From positions 1-64,000 of the forward strand of contig QCIR01000002.1 in the NCBI GenBank assembly GCA_003216575.1: 64,000 nt of DNA, written 5' to 3'. Shown piece by piece: positions 41,589 through 50,886 of the stretch (its first letter is position 1; every line of letters begins with the position of its first letter). Source of the DNA: Prochlorococcus sp. AG-402-M23. Lineage in GTDB: Bacteria; Cyanobacteriota; Cyanobacteriia; PCC-6307; Cyanobiaceae. Made by a program: the position numbers and the translations under genes. The notes beneath the pieces were generated by a model. The model saw only the letters and a program-made list of their open reading frames with translations. It was not told the origin of the DNA and did no database searches.

Positions 41589-42571
41589 AAAACGAAATAA
41601 TTCTGATCACTGGAGCAAGTGGATGTGTTGGACAATACATTGCAAATTGGCTAATCGAAAACTCAAGTTCAGAACTATATCTATGGGTCAGAGATCCTAA
41701 AAAAATAACATCAATAAATTTAGAAAATCCAAGGATTAAAGTCTTAGTTGGAGATTTGAGACAATCAAATAAGTTCAAAAAAGAAATTTCAGAAGTCAAC
41801 AGAGTTATTCATACAGCAACTGCTTGGGGTGATCCTAAAAGAGCGAGAGAAGTAAATATTGATGCAGTAAAAAATTTGCTCAATCTTCTAAATCCTTCCA
41901 AAATCAAACAAATTATTTATTTCTCAACTGCAAGTGTTCTTGATAGAAACTTAAATTTGTTACCAGAAGCTTTTACGTATGGAACAGAGTACATACAAAC
42001 GAAAGCTCAATGCCTCAGAGAACTTGAATCTCATCAACTCGCAACGAAGATCTTAGCTGTTTTCCCAACACTAGTTTTTGGTGGACGTTTAGACGGAAAA
42101 AGTAAATTTCCAACTAGTTATCTTACCGAAGGCCTTAGAGAAGCATTGAGATGGATCTGGCTAGCAAGATGGATAAAAGTATCCTCAAGGTTTCATTTTA
42201 TTCACGCAGCAGATATTGCTTTCATTTGCGGGCATCTAGCCACTTCTAATTTCGAGCCTGCAAAATCTGTTCCTGGCAATAAAATAAAGAAATTCGTTTT
42301 AGGACAACCCTATATAAGTATTAATACAGCAATTCAGACGCTTCAAGAATGGAAAGGAATGAGTAAAGTCCCTCAAATCCCCCTTTGGAATTGGCTTGTA
42401 GAACTTTTAATCGTATTGCTTCCAATTCAAATTACAAACTGGGATAGATTTAGTCTTAGACAAAAGCACTTTATACATGATCCCGTAACCTCTCCTGAAA
42501 CTATTGGAGGTATAAGCCATGCCAAAACTCTAAGTCAAGTTTTACATAATTCTGGTTTAACTAAACACTAA
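41585..42571 (+). CDS. NAD(P)-dependent epimerase/dehydratase-like SDR protein
   Basis: 328-residue extended short-chain dehydrogenase. The N-terminal Rossmann motif is [17 protein letters not shown] (6-22), followed by VLVGDLR (NAD-binding Asp) and [10 protein letters not shown]. The catalytic Tyr-Lys appears as [11 protein letters not shown] with the serine in YFSTASV. The substrate is unknown. The start is apparently TTG at 41585 overlapping the hemE stop (TTGA). The C-terminal 60 residues include a hydrophobic stretch ([13 protein letters not shown]) that could bind the membrane. Coupling to hemE hints at a pigment- or membrane-related role, but this is inference. Confidence 0.8.
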   Translation: MKNEIILITGASGCVGQYIANWLIENSSSELYLWVRDPKKITSINLENPRIKVLVGDLRQSNKFKKEISEVNRVIHTATAWGDPKRAREVNIDAVKNLLNLLNPSKIKQIIYFSTASVLDRNLNLLPEAFTYGTEYIQTKAQCLRELESHQLATKILAVFPTLVFGGRLDGKSKFPTSYLTEGLREALRWIWLARWIKVSSRFHFIHAADIAFICGHLATSNFEPAKSVPGNKIKKFVLGQPYISINTAIQTLQEWKGMSKVPQIPLWNWLVELLIVLLPIQITNWDRFSLRQKHFIHDPVTSPETIGGISHAKTLSQVLHNSGLTKH

Positions 42572-42626
42572 AATGGCAAATAGAAGCTAAAGTAGTAAAA
42601 TTAAAAAAAAGAAGAGAATTAATTTC

Positions 42627-42977
42627 ATGATTCGATCTATTTCAACTGCTTTATTTGCTTTCTTTGCATTTCTCGTCATTGGCGTAACCAATGTGAATGC
42701 TTCAACTGTTGAAGTTAAGCTTGGTACAGATGCAGGAATGCTTGCTTTCGAACCAAGCACCCTAAACATAAGCGCTGGTGACACAGTCAAGTTTGTCAAC
42801 AACAAACTAGCTCCTCATAATGCTGTTTTTGACGGAAATGATGATCTTAGTCATCCAGATCTTGCTTTCGCTCCAGGAGAGTCTTGGGAGAGAACTTTTA
42901 GCACAGCTGGAACTTACGACTTTTACTGCGAGCCTCACAGAGGTGCAGGCATGGTCGGGAAAATCGTGGTCAACTAA
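42627..42977 (+). CDS. petE: Plastocyanin
   Basis: 116-residue precursor of the soluble copper protein that carries electrons from cytochrome b6f to photosystem I in the thylakoid lumen. The signal peptide covers roughly residues 1-25, cut near VNA-S. The mature domain starts TVEVKLGTD and carries the four copper ligands H64 (APHNAVF), C101, H104 and M109 ([10 protein letters not shown]). The mature size of about 91 residues is near the shorter end for cyanobacterial plastocyanins. A strong intrinsic terminator follows within 25 bases. Confidence 0.97.
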   Translation: MIRSISTALFAFFAFLVIGVTNVNASTVEVKLGTDAGMLAFEPSTLNISAGDTVKFVNNKLAPHNAVFDGNDDLSHPDLAFAPGESWERTFSTAGTYDFYCEPHRGAGMVGKIVVN

Positions 42978-42997
42978 ATCTAAAAAAAAATTTATTC

Positions 42998-43026
42998 AAG
43001 ATGGGGGAGACCCCATCTTTTTTTTT
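42998..43026 (+). terminator. Intrinsic terminator of petE
   Basis: A perfect 9-bp stem AAGATGGGG / CCCCATCTT (42998-43006 and 43011-43019) with GAGA tetraloop, followed by an uninterrupted T run to 43026 and preceded by an A run. It is the clearest rho-independent terminator in the window and isolates the petE transcript from clpB. Confidence 0.93.
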
Positions 43027-43364
43027 GAAAAAATATATTTAGAAATTCAATAAAAATCACGGAGTATAATTTTTTTAGAAAACAACAACAATTAAAATTT
43101 AAAACATCAAAGGATTTATTCTTAGTTGAGGAAAAATTTTGATTCGCTCTCATCTGGGAGAGTTTTAATTACAATAAAACTGCTAATAAATATGAATAAT
43201 AGATCTAAAGTATATAAAAGTAAGATATTTAAAATCCAAATAATAATTTCCAAAAGCTTAAAATTAACTCACAAATTTATTTAACTATGTTAAAAAGGTC
43301 GGTTTTCTTATATGTGTACAATTAACAGACTTGAATAGTATAAATTACCCAACTAAAATAATGT
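43027..43364. other. Non-coding stretch upstream of clpB
   Basis: 338 bases, extremely AT-rich, with no open frame of note on either strand. It holds one short inverted repeat, CTCTC-ATCTGG-GAGAG near 43149-43164, followed by TTTT. I see no CIRCE element (TTAGCACTC-type) that would point to HrcA control of clpB. It probably contains the clpB promoter and leader. Confidence 0.45.
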
Positions 43365-45956
43365 ATGAAGGTAAATCCTGATGATTTTACTAACATCGCC
43401 TGGCAAGGGATCATTGATGCAAAAGATTTAGCATTAACTGAAAAACATCAGACTTTAGAAACAGAACATCTTCTTTGGTCTCTGCTAAAGAATAATGAAA
43501 TCGCTATAAAAGTAATAGAAAGATCGGGCGGTTCAATAAAAAATCTACTCACAGAGATAGAAAACTTTATAAAGAACCAACCAAAAATGCAAAAGCCCCA
43601 AGAATCAATTTTCTTTGGCAAAAATATATCTTTATCAATTTCAAGAGCACATAAAATTAAACAATCTTTCAAAGATGATTTTATTTCAAGCGAACATTTA
43701 GTGATTTCCCTATTTGATGACGAGAGAGTTTGTCATAGGTTATTTGGACAAAATCAAATCAACAAAAATAGCCTTCTTGAGGCTATTAATGCTATTAGAG
43801 GTGACAAAAAAGTGACCCAGAAATCTGCTGAAAATAGCTATGAAGCTCTACAAAAGTATGGCCTAGACCTTACTTCTGCCGCCAGAGATGGGAAATTAGA
43901 TCCTGTAATTGGAAGAGATGAGGAAATCCGAAGAACGATTCAAATACTTAGCCGTAGAACTAAAAATAATCCAGTCTTAATTGGGGAAGCTGGCGTGGGT
44001 AAAACAGCAATTATTGAAGGTTTAGCACAAAGAATTATCAACGGAGATGTTCCTACGGCCCTTGAGGACCGTCAACTAATTTCCTTGGACATGGGGGCAC
44101 TAATAGCAGGTGCAAAATTCCGTGGAGAGTTTGAAGAGAGACTTAAGTCAGTTCTTAAAAATGTCACAGATTCAGAAGGAAAAATAATTTTGTTCATCGA
44201 TGAGATCCATACGGTTGTCGGAGCAGGAGCGAGTGGTGGTTCAATGGACGCTAGTAATCTCTTAAAACCAATGCTCGCCAGAGGTGAACTGAGATGTATT
44301 GGAGCAACAACCATCAATGAACATAGAGAAAATTTTGAGAAAGACCCTGCGCTGGAAAGAAGATTTCAGCAAATACTTGTAAAACAACCCTCAGTCCAAG
44401 ATACGATTTCGATCTTACGTGGACTAAAAGAAAGATATGAAGTCCATCATGGTGTTCGTATCTCTGATAACGCTCTCATAGCTGCAGCGATATTGAGTGA
44501 TCGATATATACCAGATAGGTATTTACCTGATAAAGCTATTGATCTAATAGATGAATCAGCCTCACGTTTAAAGATGGAAATAACATCAAAACCAGAAGAA
44601 ATTGATGAGATTGATAGAAAAATCATCCAACTTGAGATGGAAAAATTATCTTTGGAAGGTGAGTCAGATACTTCAAGTAAAGATAGACTCGAATTAATTA
44701 CTACAGAACTGGCATTGTTAACAAGAAATCAAAATGAAGTAAACAAGAAATGGAAACAAGAAAAAGAGTCAATCGAAGAAATTTCAACACTTAAAGAAGA
44801 AATTGAGAAAGTACAACTAGAAATAGAAAAAGCAAAAAGGAATTATGACCTCAACAGGGCTGCTGAACTTGAATACGGGACCCTTGTAAATTACCAACAA
44901 AATTTAAAATCTAAAGAACTTAATTTAAAAAATTCCTCTCAAAATGCCGAGAAATCACTCTTGAGAGAAGAGGTTGTAGCCGATGATGTAGCTGAAATAA
45001 TTGCAAAGTGGACATCTATCCCAGTTAAAAGACTTGCTCAAACTGAAATTGAAAAATTACTCAATCTTGAGTCTGAGCTTCATAAAAAAGTTATTGGTCA
45101 AAATAAAGCCGTTGAATCAATATCTTCTGCGATTCAAAGATCTAGGACAGGTCTTAGTGATCCAAGCAGACCAATCGCAAGTTTTTTATTTTTAGGACCA
45201 ACAGGCGTGGGCAAAACAGAATTGTCTAAGGCTTTGGCTTCTCAACTTTTTGATAGTGAAAATGCCCTAATTAGAATAGACATGTCTGAATACATGGAAA
45301 AGCACTCTATAAGTCGCTTAATTGGCGCTCCTCCTGGTTACATTGGCTACGAGGCAGGTGGACAATTAACAGAAGCAATCAGACGAAAACCTTATTGTGT
45401 TTTGCTATTCGATGAAATTGAAAAAGCACATAAAGATGTTTTTAATGTATTGCTACAGATTCTTGACGAGGGCCGAGTAACTGATGGGCAAGGAAGAACA
45501 ACAAACTTCAAAAATACCATTATTATTCTCACCAGTAATTTAGGAAGCGAATTAATTGCTGAAAAGGATATAACGAATAATTTGTCGACAACTATAGATG
45601 AACTTATCAATCAAGAACTAAAATCAAATTTCAGACCTGAATTCCTAAACAGACTTGATGAAATAATTAATTTCGAACCACTTAAAAAAGAAACTCTACT
45701 GAAAGTAGTTGATTTACAATTAAACCGTTTAAGAGAAAGATTAAAAACGAAAGGAATCGAGCTTGAGATAAACAATGATGTTTTATCTTTAATTACTGAA
45801 ATTGGATATAATCCGAGCTATGGTGCGAGACCTTTAAAAAGAGTCATTCAAAAAGAATTAGAAAGTGAAATAGCAAAGCATATACTAAAAGGCAAATATA
45901 AAGAAGGAAGCACTATCAAAATAGAGAAGAAAGATTCAAAATTAATTTTCAACTAA
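43365..45956 (+). CDS. clpB: ATP-dependent chaperone ClpB
   Basis: 863-residue AAA+ disaggregase. The order is an N-domain (about 1-150, two Clp repeats), AAA-1 with Walker A GEAGVGKT (207-214) and Walker B in ILFIDEIHT, the long coiled-coil M-domain (about 395-520, rich in Glu/Lys heptads) that defines ClpB and recruits DnaK, and AAA-2 with GPTGVGKT (611-618) and [10 protein letters not shown]. It rescues aggregated proteins with DnaK. Cyanobacteria often have two clpB genes; I cannot tell which copy this is. ATG start. Confidence 0.95.
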   Translation: MKVNPDDFTNIAWQGIIDAKDLALTEKHQTLETEHLLWSLLKNNEIAIKVIERSGGSIKNLLTEIENFIKNQPKMQKPQESIFFGKNISLSISRAHKIKQSFKDDFISSEHLVISLFDDERVCHRLFGQNQINKNSLLEAINAIRGDKKVTQKSAENSYEALQKYGLDLTSAARDGKLDPVIGRDEEIRRTIQILSRRTKNNPVLIGEAGVGKTAIIEGLAQRIINGDVPTALEDRQLISLDMGALIAGAKFRGEFEERLKSVLKNVTDSEGKIILFIDEIHTVVGAGASGGSMDASNLLKPMLARGELRCIGATTINEHRENFEKDPALERRFQQILVKQPSVQDTISILRGLKERYEVHHGVRISDNALIAAAILSDRYIPDRYLPDKAIDLIDESASRLKMEITSKPEEIDEIDRKIIQLEMEKLSLEGESDTSSKDRLELITTELALLTRNQNEVNKKWKQEKESIEEISTLKEEIEKVQLEIEKAKRNYDLNRAAELEYGTLVNYQQNLKSKELNLKNSSQNAEKSLLREEVVADDVAEIIAKWTSIPVKRLAQTEIEKLLNLESELHKKVIGQNKAVESISSAIQRSRTGLSDPSRPIASFLFLGPTGVGKTELSKALASQLFDSENALIRIDMSEYMEKHSISRLIGAPPGYIGYEAGGQLTEAIRRKPYCVLLFDEIEKAHKDVFNVLLQILDEGRVTDGQGRTTNFKNTIIILTSNLGSELIAEKDITNNLSTTIDELINQELKSNFRPEFLNRLDEIINFEPLKKETLLKVVDLQLNRLRERLKTKGIELEINNDVLSLITEIGYNPSYGARPLKRVIQKELESEIAKHILKGKYKEGSTIKIEKKDSKLIFN

Positions 45957-46008
45957 AAATATATGAACTGAGTAAGCAGATTGCATCTTAACTAAAGATT
46001 TTAGACTA

Positions 46009-46479
46009 TTAAGATTTAAACCACTCAGGGAAGCATGTATAGCTAGCAGAATTAATATCATTTTCATGTGCTATTGCTTTCCAACAACAAGATCTACCTT
46101 TCTCTCTTGAAAATAATAAATCATTAGCCCATCCCCAAACTAATTCAGCAGTTGCCTCCATTCCAACATTATTCATAACTCTAAGATCCAGGGCTTCTTC
46201 AGAATGAAGTTTTTTCCATGTTTCAAGAAGAGGATCATCAAAATTAACTAGAAAAGTATGGTCAAAATGGTCTCTTAACTTATCTTCCAAAGGCCTTAGA
46301 CTTGAAAAATCGACAACGAAACCATTTTCATCAAGTTCATTTGAAGCAAAACGAAAGGTAAAGCTTCGACTGTATCCATGAACATAACGACAATGTCCTT
46401 TATGTTTCCATTGACGATGAGAGCATGGATAGTCTTTAAAATGCTTTGAGCAATTAAATGGAATATCTTTAATCGTCAT
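46009..46479 (-). CDS. QueD-like 6-pyruvoyl/6-carboxy-tetrahydropterin synthase homologue
   Basis: 156 residues of the tunnelling-fold QueD/PTPS family. The conserved layout is visible: NCSKHF (zinc His, H13), GHCRYVHGYS with the catalytic-type C30 and zinc H34, FVVDFSSL, FDHTFLV (Asp-His pair) and MEATAELVW (substrate Glu). The usual CxxxHGH is here CxxxHGY, so the third zinc histidine is replaced by Y36; histidines H21, H26 and H29 in an insertion just before could compensate. The function could be queuosine or pterin synthesis or something altered. It diverges from hisIE by 77 bases and converges on clpB. Confidence 0.75.
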   Translation of the reverse strand: MTIKDIPFNCSKHFKDYPCSHRQWKHKGHCRYVHGYSRSFTFRFASNELDENGFVVDFSSLRPLEDKLRDHFDHTFLVNFDDPLLETWKKLHSEEALDLRVMNNVGMEATAELVWGWANDLLFSREKGRSCCWKAIAHENDINSASYTCFPEWFKS

Positions 46480-46556
46480 AAAAAGATGAATAAAAAACCA
46501 ATAGAGGATTAAATTTAAATAATTAGAGTTAAAAAGCCTAATTGGCTTAATTTAAA

Positions 46557-47201
46557 ATGCTTTTTATAGATAATCTACTTTTTGATCAAAACGGCTTGAT
46601 CCCAGCCATAGCACAAGATTGGGTCGATGGCTCAATTTTAATGATGGCATGGATGAACAAAGAATCCATTACAAAAACATTAGAATCTGGTGAAGTTCAC
46701 TATTGGAGTCGGTCAAGGCAAGAACTTTGGCACAAAGGGAAAACAAGCGGTCATTATCAAAAATTGAAAGGAATCAGGACTGATTGCGATTCAGATACAA
46801 TACTTTTATCAATTGAGCAAATTGGTTCAATCGCATGCCATACAGGAAAAAGAAGTTGTTTCTTTAAAGATTTAGAAACAAATGAAGATGTTCTTTACCC
46901 CCCATCTGATGCTTGTAGTGAATTATTCAAAGTCATTCAGAGTCGTAAAAGTAATCCTGAGGGGGGAAGCTATACAAATAGTCTTCTGAAGGAAGGCGAT
47001 AATAAAATCCTAAAAAAGATAGGCGAAGAAACAGCCGAATTTATTATGGCTTGTAAAGATAAAAATCCGATTTCAGTTGCTAATGAGGCTGCAGATCTAC
47101 TTTTCCATCTACAAGTTGCTTTAGCCCATCAAAACGTTTCCTGGGAAGACGTTCTGAAAGTTTTAGTTAAAAGAAGAGGCGCTCCAAGAAGGAATCAGTA
47201 G
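46557..47201 (+). CDS. hisIE: Bifunctional phosphoribosyl-AMP cyclohydrolase / phosphoribosyl-ATP pyrophosphatase
   Basis: 214 residues catalysing steps 2 and 3 of histidine synthesis. The N-terminal HisI domain (about 1-110) has VLMMAWMN-type sequence, GEVHYWSRSRQELWHKG and the metal-binding DCDSDTILL and CHTGKRSCF. The C-terminal HisE domain (about 120-214) has KKIGEETAEFIMACK and NEAADLLFHLQVAL, an all-alpha NTP-pyrophosphatase fold. hisG, the preceding step, is encoded at the other end of the window. After the stop the same frame stays open for another 55 codons. Confidence 0.95.
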   Translation: MLFIDNLLFDQNGLIPAIAQDWVDGSILMMAWMNKESITKTLESGEVHYWSRSRQELWHKGKTSGHYQKLKGIRTDCDSDTILLSIEQIGSIACHTGKRSCFFKDLETNEDVLYPPSDACSELFKVIQSRKSNPEGGSYTNSLLKEGDNKILKKIGEETAEFIMACKDKNPISVANEAADLLFHLQVALAHQNVSWEDVLKVLVKRRGAPRRNQ

Positions 47202-47539
47202 AGAAAGAATCAACTCTTATATTATTTTTTTACTTATAAATTAAGTTTATTTAGTAAAAGACAAAGGATTAAATTCATAAAAAGTCTTGAAAGAGAAAAA
47301 AACAAATCAACAGATTTTCTTAAATCTATGGCAATCGATCTTTCTCCTAAAATTAGGGATAGCGATTAAAAATAATTCTTCGATGCTGAAAAATCTGTAA
47401 AGAGTTTTATAGATCAAAAAACTACTTTAAAAATATCCCTGCTATCAGTGGGCTTTGAGATATTTTTATTAAAAATAATTTATTAAAACGCATTTTAAAA
47501 GAGTCAAGTAAAAAACATACAAAACTTCTTTTCGCTTAA
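47202..47539. other. Intergenic region with no clear gene
   Basis: An AT-rich gap between hisIE and the sigma-factor gene. In the hisIE frame it is open from 47202 to the double stop at 47367 and 47373, then open again to about 47485, but the only early ATG (47328) would give 13 residues. This could be a decayed gene or chance. No tRNA and no convincing terminator is seen. Confidence 0.4.
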
Positions 47540-47569
47540 TTGACCTAGTGAAGGCACTAAGAATAGATA
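47540..47569 (+). promoter_or_regulatory. Candidate sigma70-type promoter with internal palindrome
   Basis: TTGACC (47540-47545) and TAGATA (47564-47569) are spaced by 18 bases, about 90 bases before the sigma-factor start. The spacer contains the inverted repeat TAGTG-AAGG-CACTA (47546-47559), placed where a repressor would block polymerase. Predicted by eye only. Confidence 0.45.
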
Positions 47570-47644
47570 AAGGATAAATAATAAATTCCGAACACTTTAT
47601 TACGCCTATTGAAAGTAAACAATTTCTCTCTAGGTTATTAATAT

Positions 47645-47651
47645 AAGGAGG
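47645..47651 (+). promoter_or_regulatory. Strong Shine-Dalgarno sequence for the sigma-factor gene
   Basis: AAGGAGG lies eight bases before GTG 47660 and decides that start. It is the best anti-16S match seen before any gene in this window, where most starts lack one. Confidence 0.8.
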
Positions 47652-47659
47652 AATAAATC

Positions 47660-48583
47660 GTGAGTTCATTAAGCGACTTTCTTGGAGAAATAGGAAGACA
47701 CGAATTGCTCACACCAGAGCAGGAGCTCACAATGGGTAGAGAAGTGCAAGCAATGGTTGCACTTAATGAACGCTGCCAAAAAGCTGGAGGTAATGGGCCA
47801 GAGTGCGAATATTCAAGCGCAGAAAAGAAAAAACTTAAAGCAGGTGAGCGTGCCAAGAATCAAATGATAACAGCAAATTTGAGGCTCGTTGTGAACCTGG
47901 CTAAACGCTATCAAGGTAAAGGTCTTGACCTTCTTGATTTGATTCAAGAAGGCACCTTAGGATTAACAAGAGCTGTTGAGAAATATGATCCCAAAAGGGG
48001 TCATCGATTTTCAACTTACGCTTACTGGTGGATTAGGCAAGGATTAAATAGAGCGCTTTCAACACAAAGTAGAACTATAAGAATCCCTGTAAACATAAAT
48101 GAAAAGCTAACAAAACTTCGTGCTGCCAAGTCTCGACTAATGCAAGAACTTGGAGTTCATCCCTCAACTAATCAAATAGCAATACAAATGAAAATTCCTT
48201 TAGAGGAAGTAGAAGAATTGCTTGCATGCGAGCTAAGAAGTATCACGGTAAGTTTGCAAGGTGCGGTCAAATCAAAAGCAGATCCTTCAGAGCTTGTTGA
48301 TATTCTTCCTAGTGAGGAAATGCCTCCTATGGAACTAGCCGAATTAGCAGAAAGAAGTGCTTCTGCTTGGTCATTATTGGACAAATCAAATCTCACACCT
48401 AAGGAGAGAACGATACTAAGTCTTCGATTTGGCCTAGATGGATCTAATGAATGGAGGACATTAGCTGAAGTAGCAAGACAAATGAATTGCAGCAGGGAAT
48501 ATTGCAGACAAGTTGTACAACGTGCATTAAGGAAATTGAGAAAGACGGGGATCCAAAGTGGTCTTTTAGAGACAAGTATTTAA
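47660..48583 (+). CDS. RpoD-family group 2 sigma factor
   Basis: 307-residue sigma-70 family protein. It lacks the long region 1.1 of the primary factor. Region 1.2 is [20 protein letters not shown]; region 2 has [20 protein letters not shown], then [18 protein letters not shown] and [17 protein letters not shown] (-10 recognition); region 3 follows; region 4 has [15 protein letters not shown] and a helix-turn-helix ending in [17 protein letters not shown] (-35 recognition). Group 2 factors in cyanobacteria respond to light, circadian phase and nutrients; which one this is cannot be decided. GTG start with a strong ribosome-binding site. It leads a four-gene cluster. Confidence 0.92.
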   Translation: MSSLSDFLGEIGRHELLTPEQELTMGREVQAMVALNERCQKAGGNGPECEYSSAEKKKLKAGERAKNQMITANLRLVVNLAKRYQGKGLDLLDLIQEGTLGLTRAVEKYDPKRGHRFSTYAYWWIRQGLNRALSTQSRTIRIPVNINEKLTKLRAAKSRLMQELGVHPSTNQIAIQMKIPLEEVEELLACELRSITVSLQGAVKSKADPSELVDILPSEEMPPMELAELAERSASAWSLLDKSNLTPKERTILSLRFGLDGSNEWRTLAEVARQMNCSREYCRQVVQRALRKLRKTGIQSGLLETSI

Positions 48584-48585
48584 TT

Positions 48586-48951
48586 GTGATTAGTTCAAGA
48601 AACTCAAATAAAGAAGTATTTGAAGCAGAAGTACTTGAAAGTTCTGTTATCGACGAGGGCGTACTTAAAAAGATCTTATTAAGAGCAGGCCGAGTCATTG
48701 CACAGCCTGCTTTAGAGGGGTTTGAACTCATCATTGATAACTCAACTCCTCCCCAAGTAAGAATATCCATAATGGGAGCACTTACTTATTTAATTGTTCC
48801 TGTTGATTTAATTCCCGACTTTATTCCTGCCTCAGGTTTTAGTGATGATCTTGTGGCTCTAACCGCTGTAATTAGTCTTTGGAGACATCACATCACTCCA
48901 GAGATAAAATTCAGAGCAAAATCTAAGCTAGATAAATGGTTTCCTCTATGA
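48586..48951 (+). CDS. YkvA-like DUF1232 protein
   Basis: 121 residues from GTG 48586, two bases after the sigma-factor stop; a longer frame exists upstream inside the sigma gene but lacks a good start. The C-terminal half holds the DUF1232 signature, a hydrophobic hairpin with GALTYLIVPVDLIPDFIPASG followed by DDLVALTAVI. The family is small and probably membrane-associated, with unknown function. The last four bases overlap the next gene (ATGA), consistent with coupled translation of the cluster. Confidence 0.82.
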   Translation: MISSRNSNKEVFEAEVLESSVIDEGVLKKILLRAGRVIAQPALEGFELIIDNSTPPQVRISIMGALTYLIVPVDLIPDFIPASGFSDDLVALTAVISLWRHHITPEIKFRAKSKLDKWFPL

Positions 48952-49280
48952 GCAAAGAGCGCTGGTCAAAAGACATTGAAGAAGATCTAATACTTCTTAT
49001 CAAAGATTGGTTGAAGCAGACTGGCAGATCACAATCAGAACTCTGCCAAACTCTTAATCTCCCTTCAACAAGAATTTCAACTTTAATTGAATCATTAAAA
49101 AAAGATTTCAACTCTGGTGGAATTCCAAAAATTGCTCATCGACTTTGTGAAGTTGAAGAGTTATGGGCAAACGATGGAAAAGGGAAAACAAAGAAGAGTT
49201 TTGAATTAAATTCTTCAGGACAACTTGATCTTCTTGACGAAATTTGTGAGGATCTTTCAAAGATTAATTTCAAGAAATAA
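48948..49280 (+). CDS. Small putative helix-turn-helix protein
   Basis: 110 residues from ATG 48948, which overlaps the upstream stop as ATGA (an in-frame ATG at 48936 is less likely). The segment TGRSQSELCQTLNL-PSTRISTLIES (about 24-48) looks like a helix-turn-helix: helix, a turn at NLPS, then a recognition-like helix. The rest is charged and helical. I do not know the family; it occurs here between a YkvA-like gene and a cytochrome gene. A DNA-binding role is inference. Confidence 0.62.
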   Translation: MSKERWSKDIEEDLILLIKDWLKQTGRSQSELCQTLNLPSTRISTLIESLKKDFNSGGIPKIAHRLCEVEELWANDGKGKTKKSFELNSSGQLDLLDEICEDLSKINFKK

Positions 49281-49293
49281 GATTTACAAGACT

Positions 49294-49665
49294 ATGAAAG
49301 AAAATTTGAAATTTTTTTTCATAAAATTAAGAGTTTTTTTTCTACTCAGTTTTTGTTGCACATTTTTTTATTTTAGTTTGCCGAAAGAGCTCAATGCTTT
49401 TGAGGCAACGTTAGGGGAAAGTCTTTTTAAACACAACTGTGCTGGATGTCACATTAATGGCGGGAACATAATCAGAAGATCAAAGAATTTGAAGATCTCA
49501 TCATTAAAACGTAATGGAATTGACAATCCAGAAGCCATAGCGAAGATAGCCAGACAAGGGGTAGGAATAATGGATGGTTATGAAGATAAATTAGGAGATA
49601 ATGGCGATCAAATTGTAGCTAATTGGGTATGGGAACAAGCTCAAAAAGCCTGGATCCAAGAGTAA
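49294..49665 (+). CDS. Cytochrome c6-like class I c-type cytochrome
   Basis: 123 residues from ATG 49294. There is a basic N-terminus and a hydrophobic signal (about 7-29), then a short mature domain with a single haem site CAGCH (49-53). The probable axial methionine is M93 in GVGIMDGYEDKL, where cytochrome c6 normally has MPAF, and the C-terminal helix has QIVANWVWEQAQKAW. It would act in the lumen or periplasm as an electron carrier, possibly an alternative to the plastocyanin encoded at 42.6 kb. The divergent methionine loop means it may not be the standard PetJ. Confidence 0.8.
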   Translation: MKENLKFFFIKLRVFFLLSFCCTFFYFSLPKELNAFEATLGESLFKHNCAGCHINGGNIIRRSKNLKISSLKRNGIDNPEAIAKIARQGVGIMDGYEDKLGDNGDQIVANWVWEQAQKAWIQE

Positions 49666-49910
49666 ATTTCAAAATCAGTCCATATCCCCTCTCTCCAGTA
49701 AACGTCCTCTTTGATAAGACTTCTTATATGCTCAATGTCCTCAGATTTAAAAATCCCAAAAACATATCTATTACATTTTGTCGGTCCTAATGTTATTAAG
49801 ATACCTTCTTCCTTAAGTAATGAGAGCCTGTTTAAATGCTCTTCCCTAAAAGGTGTTCTCTTTATTAGAGCATCTGCACAGTAAGTCCCCCAAAGCACAA
49901 ATTGATCCAT
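49641..49910 (-). CDS. YciI-like (YCII-related) protein
   Basis: 89-residue small alpha/beta protein of the YciI family: FVLWGTYCADALIKRTPFREEHL with the conserved His, then LKEEGILITLGPT and the C-terminal amphipathic block. YciI proteins form dimers with a ferredoxin-like fold and their role is usually unknown. ATG at 49910. The 3' end overlaps the cytochrome gene on the opposite strand by 25 bases. Confidence 0.82.
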   Translation of the reverse strand: MDQFVLWGTYCADALIKRTPFREEHLNRLSLLKEEGILITLGPTKCNRYVFGIFKSEDIEHIRSLIKEDVYWREGIWTDFEIYSWIQAF

Positions 49911-50002
49911 GGTTTTAGAATTAATTTAAGACAATATTTCTCAAGATAAAACATAGAAAAGAATTCTATATTCAGCTTGGTCTGTTGCTATTTAAAAAAA
50001 TA

Positions 50003-50803
50003 TTAGTTAGTTGCGTCTCTTAGTTCCTTACAAAAAGAACCGGCTTCTTCGACTTTCATTCCATTAGAGGCATTCGCAATTCTTTTAACTAAAGCACTAC
50101 CAACAATTGCGCCATCAGCTCCCCATTCTCTAACTTGTTGAATATGTTTTACCTCCGAGATTCCAAAACCCACAGCAATTGGACCAGATGAAGAATGTTT
50201 TAGTTGTTTAACAAGAGTCCCAACATTATCTTCTAATGACGACCTTTCTCCTGTTACCCCAGTAACACTAACAAGATAAGTAAATCCATTAGAAGTCGCT
50301 GCAATTTTTTCCATACGGTCCTTGGGGGTTGTAGGCGCAACAAGTAAAACCAAATCAATTTCTTTAGATTCAGCTATCTTAGAGAGCTTTTCTGCTTCCT
50401 CTAAAGGAAGATCTGGTACGACAAGGCCTGAAACACCTACTTTCGAAGCTTGCAGGCAAAATTCTTCCAACCCTTTATTAATAAGTGGATTGGAGTAAGT
50501 AAATAAAATTATTGGTATTGTCAATTGATCTCTCAATTCAGACAACATTTTAAAAACTCTGTCAGGAGAAGTTCCTGCAGAGAGAGCTCGAGAAGCTGCT
50601 AATTGAATAACCGGTCCATCTGCTAACGGATCACTGTATGGAATGCCTAACTCAATCATGTCAGCGCCATTTGCCTGAAGTTCTAACAAAATCTTTGCTG
50701 TAGTTTCCAAATCAGGGTCACCTGCCATAAGGAAAGGCATTAGTGCAATTCTTTTTTCCTTTTTTATTTTGGAAAAAGACCTACTGATATTTGTACTTTT
50801 CAA
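50003..50803 (-). CDS. trpA: Tryptophan synthase alpha chain
   Basis: 266 residues, the TIM-barrel subunit that splits indole-3-glycerol phosphate to indole and G3P. The catalytic Glu is in [18 protein letters not shown] and the catalytic Asp in [23 protein letters not shown] is the phosphate-binding loop. The start appears to be TTG at 50803 since no ATG precedes the conserved [20 protein letters not shown] segment. It stands without other trp biosynthetic genes nearby. The 83-base gap upstream separates it from the DUF3007 gene. Confidence 0.95.
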   Translation of the reverse strand: MKSTNISRSFSKIKKEKRIALMPFLMAGDPDLETTAKILLELQANGADMIELGIPYSDPLADGPVIQLAASRALSAGTSPDRVFKMLSELRDQLTIPIILFTYSNPLINKGLEEFCLQASKVGVSGLVVPDLPLEEAEKLSKIAESKEIDLVLLVAPTTPKDRMEKIAATSNGFTYLVSVTGVTGERSSLEDNVGTLVKQLKHSSSGPIAVGFGISEVKHIQQVREWGADGAIVGSALVKRIANASNGMKVEEAGSFCKELRDATN

Positions 50804-50886
50804 TGTTCTAAGCCTTGGGTATCTATCTTTTTTATCATTTTTGCATCCCTAAGAGTAAAAAATTATTGAGAAATAGTAATTCAAAC

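Noticed and set aside
45957-46008. Bidirectional terminator between clpB and the QueD-like gene (ATCTT-AACTA-AAGAT)
   Set aside because: Only a 5-bp AT-rich stem with short T runs, too weak to call.
47469-47669. 66-residue minus-strand frame upstream of the sigma gene
   Set aside because: It covers the sigma promoter and start, resembles no family, and has AT-rich random composition.
48487-48585. N-terminal extension of the YkvA-like gene
   Set aside because: It lies inside the sigma-factor gene and begins with TTG; GTG 48586 just after the sigma stop fits better and keeps all conserved residues.
49225-49293. N-terminal extension of the cytochrome gene
   Set aside because: It would overlap the HTH-like gene and put 23 extra residues before a normal signal peptide; ATG 49294 is preferred.
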